11,057 bases of DNA, from positions 1 through 11,057 of the forward strand of contig JAAAIG010001073.1 of the NCBI GenBank assembly GCA_015852425.1, written 5' to 3'. Positions 1 to 8,597 of the stretch are shown one piece after another. Every line of letters starts with the position of its first letter. Positions within the stretch are counted from its first letter, which is position 1. The stretch is from Gryganskiella cystojenkinii (lineage: Eukaryota > Mortierellomycota > Mortierellomycetes > Mortierellales > Mortierellaceae). Under the pieces are notes generated by a model, which saw only the letters and a program-made list of their open reading frames with translations, was not told the origin of the DNA and did no database searches. The translations under genes and the position numbers were made by a program.

Positions 1-165
1 AGTAAGTAATGCGATAGCATGTACAAACAATATCATGTCCTGTATGGCTGCTTGATTCCTTCTGGTGATCTTCATCCTCTCCGTCCCCTTCATCGACGCT
101 GTCATCTTCCTCACCAACATCGCCATGCTCACCATCCAGCTGATGGATTGCTCCGCAGATCCGGT
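1..165 (-). other. Acidic open frame at left edge, possible third exon of the small gene
   Basis: On the minus strand one frame stays open from about 252 to the window edge. From about 187 downward its codons look protein-coding. It encodes a segment starting TTIDRICGAIHQLDGEHG, followed by a strongly acidic run of Glu and Asp, then a Ser/His stretch. The frame contains no ATG, so if it is coding it must be reached by splicing. Candidate acceptors are CATAG (exon from 165, phase 1) and CATCAG (exon from 139, phase 0). The second matches in phase the CAG/GTGGGT donor at 273 in the small gene. No domain is recognised. The frame is incomplete at base 1. Confidence 0.3.
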
Positions 166-237
166 CTATGGTAGTGCGAGATTGGAGATTTGTTTGAGTT
201 TGTATTAATAAAATGGTGGTAAAATTAAACAAGCTTG

Positions 238-681
238 TCAGACCCGCAAGGGATCACTTGTCAGAACACCCACCTGCCCATCAAAACTCGCCGAAAGCCG
301 CAGCCGCTTGGTGCTGACTGACCCGCTGTCGTCAGGGTTACTGGGTGTGTGGAGGGTCTGGGAGATGCGAGAGGACTGAGGGATAACAGGTGTGTCGACC
401 TGTTCCAAGAAAACAAAAAAAAAAAAAAAAAGATGTCAGAAGCACGGGTATAAAATTGAATGCAAGACAAGTGCCGCAAAAACCGTCAAAAACCATCAAA
501 AAGCAAACAAAACCAAACGCACGTTGCTGTCTGGTGAAGAGGACAAGAGCGGTCTCATGCTTGAAGATGGTTGGGTAATTGGTGCGGGAGGTCTGGATAT
601 GAGCCAAGAGGTGAGGGTTCCCTGTTTATCGTCCACTGTTGCAGACTTTGACGCCTCTGACGCCTTCTTGGGTGCTGCCAT
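238..681 (-). CDS. Small two-exon gene, disordered protein with PIP-box-like motif (hypothetical)
   Basis: I do not recognise this family. Exon 1 is 681 to 523 (53 codons from ATG 679-681). A phase-0 intron of 123 bases follows (522 to 400), with donor GTGCGT and a long T tract before acceptor GGAACAG. Exon 2 is 399 to 238 (53 codons plus TGA). An in-frame TGA lies upstream of the ATG with no earlier ATG between, which supports this start. The 106-residue product is rich in Ser, Pro and Thr and looks disordered, with a Lys/Ala/Ser-rich N terminus. Residues 20-27 read QGTLTSWL, close to the PCNA-binding PIP box (Q-x-x-aliphatic-x-x-aromatic). Residues 84-88 read KRLRL, which fits a nuclear-localisation or cyclin-docking motif. 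Several Ser/Thr-Pro sites occur. Inference: a nuclear cell-cycle or replication regulator is possible, but short motifs arise by chance. The second exon may instead be spliced at 273 (CAG/GTGGGT) into the acidic frame to its left. Confidence 0.45.
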
Positions 682-773
682 GATTACCGCACAAAAGACA
701 ACCAGCAGTGATATCGTGGGGAGAGTTGCTAGTTTTCAGGTGAAAAATAGCCAGGAGGATAGAAAGAGCTACG

Positions 774-900
774 TGGAAGGAGAAGTAGAAGCACGACACG
801 AGAAGGCCAGAAAGAAAGGAATAAAGGAAGAAAGGAAGAAAGGAAGAAATGAGGAAAGGAAGAAATAAAAGATAGAAAAAGAGGGAGCAGAGAAGAAAAA
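774..900. repeat. Purine-rich GGAA/GAAA microsatellite
   Basis: The plus strand is almost pure A and G here, with repeated GGAAGAAA-type units densest at 810-870. On the minus strand it is a CT-rich tract 90-220 bases upstream of the small gene's start, a position typical of fungal promoters and leaders. Long reading frames across it on both strands are artefacts of the simple repeat. Confidence 0.75.
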
Positions 901-1216
901 GACCACAGATATGACATTCTCCGGACTTCCCACATCATAGCCTCGATGAGTGCGAAAGAAACGGAAAAAAGGCAAACATTGCAACATGAACACTTTGACT
1001 CTCACCTTCTATTTTCAAGCGAGCGTCGCCATATTGGCTTCTCTCTGGGTCGGTGGAGTTAAGGGATCTCCAAAGGTTCCTATCCTTTGTCGCGGCAGAA
1101 AGAACGGTAGGACCAAGGCACAGAAAGCCTTCATAGTGATGGCGGCGTAACTTCTTCTCCTCATACGAAAGAGGCACTAAATGGCTTTTTTTATGACGCA
1201 TGTCACAATGTATCGA
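901..1216. other. Stretch with no gene recognised
   Basis: Both strands hold short open frames here (plus 950-1150 and minus 935-1201). Neither shows a recognisable domain, convincing codon bias or splice sites. It lies between the purine microsatellite and the WD40 relic and is probably intergenic. Confidence 0.4.
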
Positions 1217-1365
1217 TCAGTGGTCCAACACACAGTGGAGAGGAGGCAAGACAGGACCAGCTGCACCAGTTTGTGCATCCCATAGTCGCACAGTGTCGTC
1301 ACCACCGCCACTCACGATTTGATGGCCACTGGGTAATATGCCACACTGTAGACAGGCCCTCTATC
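1217..1365 (-). pseudogene. Single frameshifted WD40 repeat remnant
   Basis: The minus strand encodes GHQIVSGGGDDTVRLWDAQT, the second half of a canonical WD40 repeat with the G-H start and W-D end. Just before it, in a different frame, GPVYSVAYYP matches the preceding strand of the same repeat. The two halves are out of register by one base near 1328-1333, where the usual Ser-Pro-x-Gly turn should be. The frame ends at TGA (1217-1219), and no neighbouring repeat or N-terminal NTPase domain is visible within several hundred bases. WD40 repeats of this style are usually part of long multi-repeat arrays, including NLR-like fungal proteins. This is one isolated, broken blade, so a relic rather than a gene. 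Confidence 0.7.
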
Positions 1366-2010
1366 ATTAAAAAAAAAAAGAAAAAGAAAAAAGCTGTAGA
1401 GGGGCGGGAATAAATCATTCAGTTTACAGGGTCACCCTTTTGAGATCTAGAGCCATGTAGTGCTTCCCTGTATTTCTCTGCAAAGTGGAGGTGGCAGTCC
1501 ACAGCACGCATTTCTTTCATCAATCAATCAATCGTACCCTTTGTCTCATTAATGTTCTACGTCTTTCCCTTTGGCTCTTTTCATCCTTGCATACCTCCCA
1601 GGACCACTGCCACTCCATCGTCAGTCATTACTTTCAAGTCTTTATCCTTCCATCCGATGCTTTCTTCGCTCTCCCTGGAGACGGATTTATGATAGGTATG
1701 AAATCGTTAATTGCCTCCGCCAAATGTTCGTGATTGAGAATGGAGAGCCTGGCACGACGGTCGGGAAGGACGAGAGTCATCTCCTTTGTCCTCCAATCAG
1801 CACCTCTTCGAACCCCTCAAGCTGCAGAAGAGGAGCTGGTGATGGTCGTGCATGCTCACAAGATCACCCCCCCATTTCGCGTTCCAGCAGTGGCGTGGGA
1901 TGGGGACTGGTGCTTCTAGACATCTCTGCTCTTGAAGCTGTATAAGCTCGTTTTACGCGCCACTACTGACAACATTTGTTTTATCTCTTCCTTGCTATCA
2001 CACTCGAGTG
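1366..2010. other. Non-coding or unrecognised stretch with simple repeats
   Basis: It begins with an A-rich run (about 1369-1392) and contains an ATCA microsatellite (1519-1533). Plus-strand open frames at 1571-1945 and 1734-1919 overlap each other in different frames. The second has some protein-like composition (residues AAEEELVMVVHAHKI), but no start context, splice pattern or family is recognised. It could be another eroded gene fragment. Confidence 0.35.
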
Positions 2011-2013
2011 TAC

Positions 2014-2021
2014 TTTAAATA
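2014..2021 (+). promoter_or_regulatory. TATA-like element
   Basis: TTTAAATA stands about 143 bases before the first in-frame ATG of the weak reading frame at 2164-2406. The match is only to a TATA-like consensus; transcription here is not otherwise supported. Confidence 0.2.
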
Positions 2022-2163
2022 GAGCTTCCACGACCCATTCACTCTAAGGTTCGTTTGACAGCAGTTGCATGTCGTGTCTTCCATATTCAGATATTATGAT
2101 TTGAACACTCGGATACATCGTCATGGCCGCCAAATACCTATCAAGGATCGCTCTGGACGCGGC

Positions 2164-2406
2164 ATGGATCACTCACCTCTTGCCACCAACGATGGTCTCG
2201 ATCTCGCGACACCACAAACCAGATCCACGCATCTCGCAGATTCAAGTACTGTCATGGCCAGTGTGAATCGATTTCTTTATTCGTATGGTTTTAGACTGTG
2301 CAAACATTTGATAAGAGGAGATATCATGACAACAACTTCGTCATTGGACGAAGAACAGAAGAGGACAAGACAGAACAAGATGGAAGATGATTGTCAAAAG
2401 ATATGA
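2164..2406 (+). CDS. Weak hypothetical reading frame, charged C terminus
   Basis: The frame is open from 2065, but its first ATG is 2164, giving about 80 residues. Codon third positions between 2120 and 2290 favour C and T as in the stronger genes here, so part may be genuine coding. The C-terminal 25 residues are rich in Lys, Arg, Glu and Asp. Immediately after the stop, another frame (2403-2552, 49 codons) continues with similar Lys/Glu-rich composition (KKAMKKTMEKEITLEQIETK), as if one frameshift near 2400 had split a longer charged or coiled-coil region. No family is recognised. It could be a relic, a short exon or chance. Confidence 0.2.
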   Translation: MDHSPLATNDGLDLATPQTRSTHLADSSTVMASVNRFLYSYGFRLCKHLIRGDIMTTTSSLDEEQKRTRQNKMEDDCQKI

Positions 2407-2552
2407 CTGGAGACAGAGAGGGTCCTATGAGAGCAAGTCAAAGCAAGAAGGCGATGAAGAAGACCATGGAAAAAGAGATAACGTTGGAGCAAATAGAAAC
2501 GAAAGGAAAGATACGAGAAGAGATACTCGGACAAGGCCAGGATTCATACTAG

Positions 2553-2913
2553 ACCTGCCCTAGACCATTACTACACCTGGCGCTTGGCATGAGCTGCTAT
2601 TGAGAGAGCAGGTAAAGGCCACCGCCGCAGGAATTGTTATCCTCTCGCAAATTTTCATTAGTTTTCTAGGAGTCTCGGTCGCAACAAAAGTACTAATATT
2701 ATATCCCTTCCCCGTCCCGATATTGTGATGGCCAAGGGCAAGAGCAGCGGCATTTTGAAAAGGTGGACGATGATGAGCATGACCGACAAAGACGATGATA
2801 GTGAAGGGCATGGCGGCAATAACGAACGCGATGGAGGATGAGATGGGAAAAATTTACGCGAAGGTATAGTCAAGATTGCTCGTTACTAAACCAAAGTCTC
2901 TCATTTCAACAAG
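2553..2913. other. Stretch with no gene recognised
   Basis: Short frames exist on both strands, including a 37-codon plus frame at 2728-2841 starting MAKGKSSGILKRW. None has domain or splice support. This is presumably the spacer ahead of the zinc-finger relic, whose N terminus starts at 2914. Confidence 0.35.
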
Positions 2914-3515
2914 ATGGGAAAGGGCAAGGAGTACTCTTGCACTGTCGCCAGTTGCCAAAATACGAAAACATGCAAGTCCTCTGCGGGTATCGCATACCAT
3001 TACCGTGTTGCATATGATCGGACGCGGATTACAGGACCCTAGAAACCTCCCCTGAGCATGTCTGTCGAAGGGACAAAAGATTTATATTTGTTATGATTGC
3101 AAGCTGCACATGAGACTCGAATCTGAGGCAGAATGGAAACAACTCCACGAGGACATCCACAACTTTCGATGCTGTCACTTCCCGGGATGCACAAACGTCT
3201 ATAAATACAAAGAATTATGGACCGCCGTAATGGTTACAAACATAGTGGTCACAATCCGACCAAGGTACCAGAACTTGAGAGGTATCCTGTCCCATTTCCA
3301 GTTGATGTCGAAGGTTACACGGGAGGTAAGTAATTAACTTCGGCACTGGGAATCATGTGCATGTTGTGAAGGATAGAACCTAACTTTCCTGATGTCTTGA
3401 CTTTTCGAGCGATTTTAGGTGCTTAATGCGCCATCACCAAACGGCAATCCTTGCGACGTGGAAACTGTTTTGAGATTTTACGAGGCAATGTTTCCTCCCG
3501 GCGTCAGTGTGAGCG

Positions 3516-3551
3516 TTTTTTTTTTTTTTTTTTTTTTTTTTGGGAGGGGGG
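3516..3551. repeat. T26 homopolymer followed by a G-rich run
   Basis: Twenty-six T residues (3516-3541) are followed directly by GGGAGGGGGG. The run lies inside the second predicted intron of the zinc-finger relic, just after the donor GTGAGC. Its length may be affected by sequencing error. Confidence 0.9.
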
Positions 3552-3576
3552 TTGTCTACCAACTGACGGTTAGCAG

Positions 3577-3597
3577 ATAAGACCATAAGACCATAAG
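3577..3597. repeat. Short tandem repeat, 9-base unit
   Basis: The unit ATAAGACC with one extra A (9 bases) is repeated a little over two times. It sits within the T-rich intron of the zinc-finger relic and has no evident function. Confidence 0.6.
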
Positions 3598-4185
3598 TAC
3601 TGGAAAACGTCACTTATTTTTTTTTATCACATTTTGATGTTTGTTCAAGGTTAACGGAAACCAGGCATACTCTCTGTACTGATTGGATACCGGCGAGGAG
3701 TTTACAGAATTGGAGATGACCACTTACCAATATCTATGCGAGTTCAACTTTACCGTCAACTCGCCAGAAGTAGTCGGAAAACTATGTCGAGGAGAAGGAT
3801 GCGATGTTGTTCTGTCGTGGCGATTCTCTGAACTCTGTAGTGATAATCATCTCAATGTGACATCCAAAACCTTCCGTGCAAAATGTTTGCGCCGCCACAA
3901 TATCGATCAAGTATGTAGTTTATGCGTTCAACTCTGGTATCCATGCCTTCACTCAAATGAGATACTAACCATAGCGTTTTCTTCTATGGATAGCCTCACG
4001 ATCAATGACGAATGGACTTCCAAGTTCCTCCTGGTGTTGACCTTCTGAAGGCGATCATCGGAGTCCAACCCCCTGGTCCAGGCGATATTCCTCTCTATTT
4101 ATTGGGGTGCCAATGGTCTGCCGTTTGCTCGTTGGCGCACCCTGCACAGCTCTCTCACTTCTTATTGAAGAACAGAGAGGGCTGA

Positions 4186-4560
4186 CTGAGAGTACACCAG
4201 TTTATAGTTGTTTTGACCATTCAATAAAAATAAAAAGCCATTTGCTTCGAGCGATTGAAATCCCTCTCTGCTCTGCCTTATCAATAATTACAATGACACT
4301 CAATGACGGACCGAAATTGCATAGAGCACACGGATGGCGACCTAACGTGATGTCAGTCACGACGTGACATTGCACCACGTTGTCTCTGTGCCACTCGGTG
4401 CACCTCAACGCGTCCCCCTGTGTGTTGTTGAAGCAATCACACAGGCGCGGACGAAGAAAGAGAAAGCGGCAGTGCGTTCTCGCCTTGTCCTCTTGATCCA
4501 CTCTGTTATATTCATACTCTTCACTCCGTCTTTTCTGTTCCCACACACTTTGACTCGCCC
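4186..4560. other. Intergenic spacer between two relics
   Basis: No coding frame with domain support is seen on either strand. Overlapping inverted motifs cluster at 4346-4370 (CGTGA...TCACG and TGTCA...TGACA), and CT-rich DNA at 4490-4555 resembles the promoter of the F-box relic that follows. A minus-strand open frame across 4202-4597 has no family match and runs against the plus-strand structure. Confidence 0.4.
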
Positions 4561-4911
4561 ACTTGCTTCTACCAAAACTACAAAATCTCACGCTCAAAAA
4601 GTAAAAAGTCCAGCCTTACTTCTTCAACGCCAGCACCAGCACCAGCACCTCGACCTCTCCCTTTGTGCAAACCACTCGGTCTCATAGCCATCGTCGACCA
4701 GAGGAGGACGACCCTGATCTCCCGTCTTTGAGATTACCAGGCTCCTCACTAGAATCGTTGCCTATCTCGACCAGCGGTCCCTCACGCTCATCGTAGCTAG
4801 GGTGAACCGATGATTCTCTGACGCGGACGCGATCACAGTCCTGTTTGCCCATGCAAAACCAAAGGTTCTCCCGCTTTTGTTTGAACAGCGTTGCTCAATT
4901 TAGCCCACCTC

Positions 4912-4947
4912 TTTTTTTATTTTATTTTATTTTATTTTAATTTTTTT
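4912..4947. repeat. TTTTA tandem tract
   Basis: Four TTTTA units flanked by T runs. The tract lies in the gap between the F-box-like segment and the next coding piece of the F-box relic, where an intron is expected. Confidence 0.85.
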
Positions 4948-5950
4948 GCTATTATAACTTGAAGACCTACAAGATCATCGATCTACCCGTTGAATCCGAT
5001 TACATTCCTCTGGAAACGATACCTGACCATTGCCCCTGTCACAGACAGGAACATTTTTGATCAAGACCGGCATCGGCAATTGTCCCATCCTTAGATACCT
5101 CCTAACGGGTCCTTCCTACCTGCCGAAAGTGGCTATCTCCATCCATCACAATTCTCAACGGGCGGCAACGACACAACAACAAACAATAATCTCAACAAGT
5201 GTTTACCATCGTGGCCCTTTCGCTCTCTCCGCCTCGACTTTATCGAGTTCTCGCCCAGGATCCTGATCTCGTACCCTCGACTCCAAAACTTGACCGAACT
5301 CTGTCTCCTCGACATTCAACACCTATTCTCACTTGCGGCAGCTTCCTCTGGAACCAACACTGCCGAAGAAACGTTTCATAACTTCAGGGCTCGATCTGAT
5401 TTTTGGAGGTCCTTGGCAGACCATTGTTCCCCACCCGGCTAGGGGTCATTTATAACGGCTGCAATAATGTGGGTGGAACCCCGATCCCGATTCATCTGTT
5501 CGAGACTGGGGGATCCATTCTCGGTGTATCGACCCCACGTCTCACTCATTGACTTGGATGACCCTTAACGAGATACATGTACATTTCCTTCAGCAACCAC
5601 CATCACCTGTTATGATCGAGAGAAACCACCATCACCGTCTTACCAGTCTCGAGATTCTCGTCGAGAACCCGAGGCGATTCGACCATGACGCTGCATAGGT
5701 CAACACTAAGGCGATATACGACTTTCTCTGTTCCACTCCGACACTACTCCATTTCCAATGCGGCTATGTTCGTCTTTCGACCGAGGTTCTCTGGGGCTGC
5801 TCTGACTTTAACTAAAACAATTCTGGAACTCTTGATTCATGGACAAAACTCTTGGCTTGCCGTGGTTTGAGGGCCTTGTCAGTAAAACTGTGCCATCAAT
5901 ATTTCAGTCAGTTTGATTGCCATTCCCCGAAACATAGGAACAATAAGTAC

Positions 5951-5974
5951 CTGAGTCGGGTCTACCCGAGTCAG
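5951..5974. repeat. Imperfect inverted repeat (11-base arms)
   Basis: CTGAGTCGGGT and ACCCGAGTCAG face each other across a 2-base loop with one mismatched pair. It lies within the F-box relic's coding frame, directly before a TAG stop, so it may be coincidental. Confidence 0.6.
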
Positions 5975-6240
5975 TAGGAACTCTTGATCAAGATGGACAT
6001 CTGTGTCTATGGTTTCGAAAACGATATGTGCTTGTTGAGCCGGTTGAGGCGAAGCTTCTTACGGGACTGTCCGATATATTACGACTTGTATCAACAGCAG
6101 GATTTCTTTTGGATCCGAGGACTCTGTCGAGACTAGGACGAACCTTACATCTTGGATTGGCAGAGCAAATCCCAGGTGCGCAACGAAAGAACGTTGTCTG
6201 ACCATGTATCCCAAAGAACAGAGTGTCATTTTTTCGCTCA

Positions 6241-6674
6241 ACTTCTGACCTGGCTCTTTCTCCTACTCATTCTCTTTTCACGGTCTCCTTGTCGAAAGTA
6301 TCAAAAAATACGATGTTTATGTACGGGTGTGCGCGTCGAGAGAGCAAATTTTGCCGATCACGAAACTCGAACATCTTCTGCCAAGTTTGTCCATTTGTCT
6401 ATCTGCCTGAAATTGAAGAGGCGAGTGGGAACGGGCTCTCAGAGCCTTGTGTATGAATTGCAAGTCTTGCGTTATCCGCTGCTTCCTTGGGCACTGCACT
6501 GCGATCGAGCCAATTGGAAAATCGACCTCTTTTCATTTTTATTTCATCGACTTCATCAGACCTAAGCTCAGCTTCTTTCCCTTCATATTAGAAATGAGGA
6601 ACATGTCTCGTCTTGCCTCAATAGCCGTCCAAACTTTACGAGACAGAGAAAGAAAAAAAAAAGGCAAAACAATA
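6241..6674. other. Tail-to-tail intergenic region
   Basis: The region separates the fading end of the F-box relic (plus) from the stop of the monooxygenase gene (minus), so it should contain the monooxygenase 3' untranslated region. Several open frames exist, but none shows a recognised domain or splice pattern. An A10 run at 6653-6662 lies close to the monooxygenase stop. Confidence 0.45.
6538..6543 (-). terminator. Candidate polyadenylation signal of the monooxygenase gene
   Basis: AATAAA on the minus strand about 130 bases downstream of the monooxygenase stop codon. The hexamer and distance fit a eukaryotic poly(A) signal; nothing else confirms its use. Confidence 0.4.
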
Positions 6675-8597
6675 CTACTCTTCTCTTTTTACGGTCTCTC
6701 CAGTCTTGTTCTCGACTCCTTCCTCCTTTAGTCTCTGCTCCTCCTCGTATCTCCTGGATGGCTTTTGAGGCAAGACCGGTCCAGTACCTCGCTTGGGCGC
6801 CAAGGGAATGAAGTTCAACTGAGGGCGATACTTGGCATCCTTGAGCAAAGCCTTATCCTTCATCGACTGGGGTAACCAATGGAAGACAATATAACGGATA
6901 CATTTCTCCTTCAGAGTCTGCCCGTTCAGGAACAAAGTCTTCGAGTTACTGTTGTCAATCGAGACTCGGACATGATCGTAACGTTGCTCCCTGTAATCCT
7001 TCAAGGCTGCCTCGACCGAAGCCTGGGTCAGATCTTCGAGGTCGTAAAGACAGTTGGTCAGGACGACGGCATCCTGCATCGCACAGACGGCTCCCTGTCC
7101 ACCACTTGGGAGCATCTATATAAGAGAAGATAAGTGGGGTGTCCCGACTGTCAGTAGAGAGTCGATCAAACGGATAAAAAATCGTTATGCGATCTGTATA
7201 CCTTGTGCGCGGCATCGCCGATGAGAACGGTGCGTCCATGGGTCCAGGTCTCGAACAACTTATCCTCAAGGTACACACGCGAGATCTTATCTCTAGGAGT
7301 ATTATCGATGAGATCGCCAATGGTGCCATAGGGAAGCTTAAAGTCTCTAACAGCTTCAATCATACTGCTTGATCTCTCGGGACCCCACCTAGCATAAATC
7401 GACAACAACGTGTCTTGCAAGTCAGTAAACCAAAATGATGTGCATTAATTTCTCTGTTTTTTTGAATTGTATTTGCACTTACTCTGAGTTGCGGAACTTT
7501 TCATCCTCGCATTCCTGTGCGGTTTCGAACTGACGGATGACCACATAACAGATACGATTGCCCGGAACCGTAAAAGTTGTCCAACTATACGATGTGCCCT
7601 GTCCAACAACCGAAACACAGTCTGAGGATTTTTTGTTCAAATCGGGGAATCGCTTAGGGTCGAGGGGATCGGTCGTTCCGACAAGACAAGTAAAGCCCCT
7701 GTGCAACTCCTTGGCATCCTCGGGTGGCAAAAGACCTCTTTCTTGAAGCTGTTTGTAGAGCGACTGGCGGACACCACTGTAGGCACCATCGGCACCGACA
7801 AGGATATCACAGTGGTATGTTGTACCGTCTGCACATCGAATCATGGCGCCGTCCTTGTTCTGCATAATCGAAAGGACCTTCTTGTTGAAGTGGATCTTAC
7901 CCTCGGGGATCTTGGACAAGAAGAACTGATACATTTCGGGACGGGGCAACATCAAGTACTCGTAGCCGACACTAGAGAGTTGAAGCGGAGGTTCATGAGG
8001 TCAACATGGATGTCAGTTACTCTCTTCAGCAAAATAAAAGGAGGGGGGGGGGGGGTTCATCAAAGGCTTACAGGTCTCGAGAGTTCTCGGTCGAGACTTC
8101 AGCAATCTTCTTCATGTTGCCATAACGAAGATGGACATCCTGGCATGGATACGCAATCTTTTCGAACTCTTCGTAGATACCGAGTTGCTCAAGCACGGGA
8201 AGAATGTTGGCGTTGATGCCCATGATCGAACCTAAAAACCCGACGGGAATAATTGTGATCAGGATAAGCTTGTTATGCGCACTACCACCGCCATCTCGTC
8301 AAGGCAGGAAAACCTATCGTTGAGCGGGTGGGGTTGAAGAGGTTGGTGGAACCATAGCAAAAAAATAAAAATAAAAAAAATCTCACCAAGAGCTTTCACC
8401 TCTGGGGCGCGTTCAAAAATCTCGTATTTAATGCCGGCCTTCTCGAGAAGCATGGCGAGAAAGAGACCGCCGATACCGGCGCCGACAATGAGAACATAAG
8501 GGGTCCTGCCGTCTGAATTGGGAGGGAATTGAGAAGGGTACTTTGTGGGAGTCTCGTCGTACTCGTCAATTGGTTTACGGACGCGATGAGGGTTCAT
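6675..8597 (-). CDS. FAD-dependent monooxygenase, class A (salicylate hydroxylase / PHBH-like), five exons
   Basis: The exons are 8597-8387, 8231-8072, 7971-7483, 7388-7202 and 7115-6675. The introns (155, 100, 94 and 86 bases) all have GT-AG ends, keep phase and encode 495 residues. ATG 8595-8597 has good context (CCTACAATGAA), and a longer upstream frame was not preferred. Visible motifs are the FAD ADP-binding GAGIGG at 39-44 with the acidic residue Glu62 ending beta-2 (YEIFERA), the DG motif DILVGADG at 179-186, and GDAAHKMLPSGGQG at 344-357, which binds the FAD ribityl/pyrophosphate and is split by intron 4. These three in order define group A flavoprotein hydroxylases, which use NAD(P)H and O2 to hydroxylate or epoxidise a substrate. 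A 34-residue leader precedes the fold. The tail (450-495) is basic then Glu/Lys-rich and probably disordered. The substrate cannot be told. No frameshift, stop or missing motif is seen. A broken paralogue lies head to head upstream. Confidence 0.93.
8043..8055. repeat. G13 run inside intron 2 of the monooxygenase gene
   Basis: Thirteen G residues on the plus strand, read as C13 in the transcript, placed 11 bases after the splice donor GTAAGC of intron 2 (8071-7972). It does not touch coding sequence. Run length may vary between strains or be mis-sequenced. Confidence 0.85.

Larger units (their letters stand above)
2914..4185 (+). pseudogene. Decayed multi-exon C2H2 zinc-finger family gene
   Basis: The pieces run in order but are broken. 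ATG 2914 opens MGKGKEYSCTVASC, a first finger (C-x4-C) whose expected second His has become Tyr (HYRVAYD). Shifts then move the frame through EHVCRRDKRF (near 3060-3080) and ICYDCKLHMRLESEAEW (3095 on). A second finger follows (FRCCHFPGCTNVYKYKELW, near 3160-3220), whose His part lies in yet another frame (NGYKHSGHN). Three introns are still visible: 3326-3418 (GTAAGT), 3509-3649 (GTGAGC, carrying a T26 run) and 3911-3993 (GTATGT, with TACTAAC 24 bases from the acceptor). The exons 3419-3508, 3650-3910 and 3994-4185 join in phase 0 and encode a Cys-containing, otherwise unassigned region. TGA stops at 3680 and 4006 interrupt it; TGA 4183 may be the true end. Fingers of this form suggest nucleic-acid binding. 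Introns intact but exons broken indicate recent decay of a genomic copy, not a retrocopy. Confidence 0.7.
4570..6240 (+). pseudogene. Decayed F-box / leucine-rich-type gene
   Basis: A Ser/Lys/Pro-rich N-terminal stretch (about 4590-4680) leads to an F-box-like segment at 4721-4810: EITRLLTRIVAYLDQRSLTL followed by VARVNR, then TGA at 4811. After a TTTTA-rich probable intron (about 4904-4958), protein-like pieces follow in shifting frames: KTYKIIDLPVESDYIP (4959 on), IKTGIGNCPILRYL (5057 on), SLRLDFIEFSPRILISYPRL (about 5220 on), and GVIYNGCNNVGGTP (about 5443 on). From 5570 a single frame holds to at least 6133. It carries LTSLEILVENPRRFDHD, AIYDFLCSTPTLLHF and RGLRALSVKLCH, broken by TAG 5696, TAA 5813, TAG 5975 and TAG 6134. 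F-box proteins recruit substrates to SCF ubiquitin ligases, usually through repeats such as these Leu-rich ones. At least four frameshifts and five stops rule out a working product. The family is expanded in some early fungi (general knowledge). Confidence 0.65.

Noticed and set aside
392..868. 158-codon plus-strand frame over the small gene
   Set aside because: It is opposite the better supported minus-strand gene, starts in an A run and ends in the purine microsatellite; no splice or domain support.
729..1005. Ser/Phe/Leu-rich minus frames that look like membrane proteins
   Set aside because: They are translations of the CT-rich simple repeat and have no real coding signal.
935..1201. 88-codon minus frame
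   Set aside because: No recognised domain, and codon third positions show no clear bias.
4202..4597. 131-codon minus frame
   Set aside because: It runs antisense across the spacer and the likely promoter of the F-box relic, with no family resemblance.
5951..5974. Hairpin as a transcription terminator or element end
   Set aside because: It falls inside the reading frame of the F-box relic, has a mismatch, and has no matching repeat elsewhere in the window.
7558..8216. Plus-strand frames inside the monooxygenase gene
   Set aside because: They are antisense shadows of exons 2 and 3 of the intact minus-strand gene.
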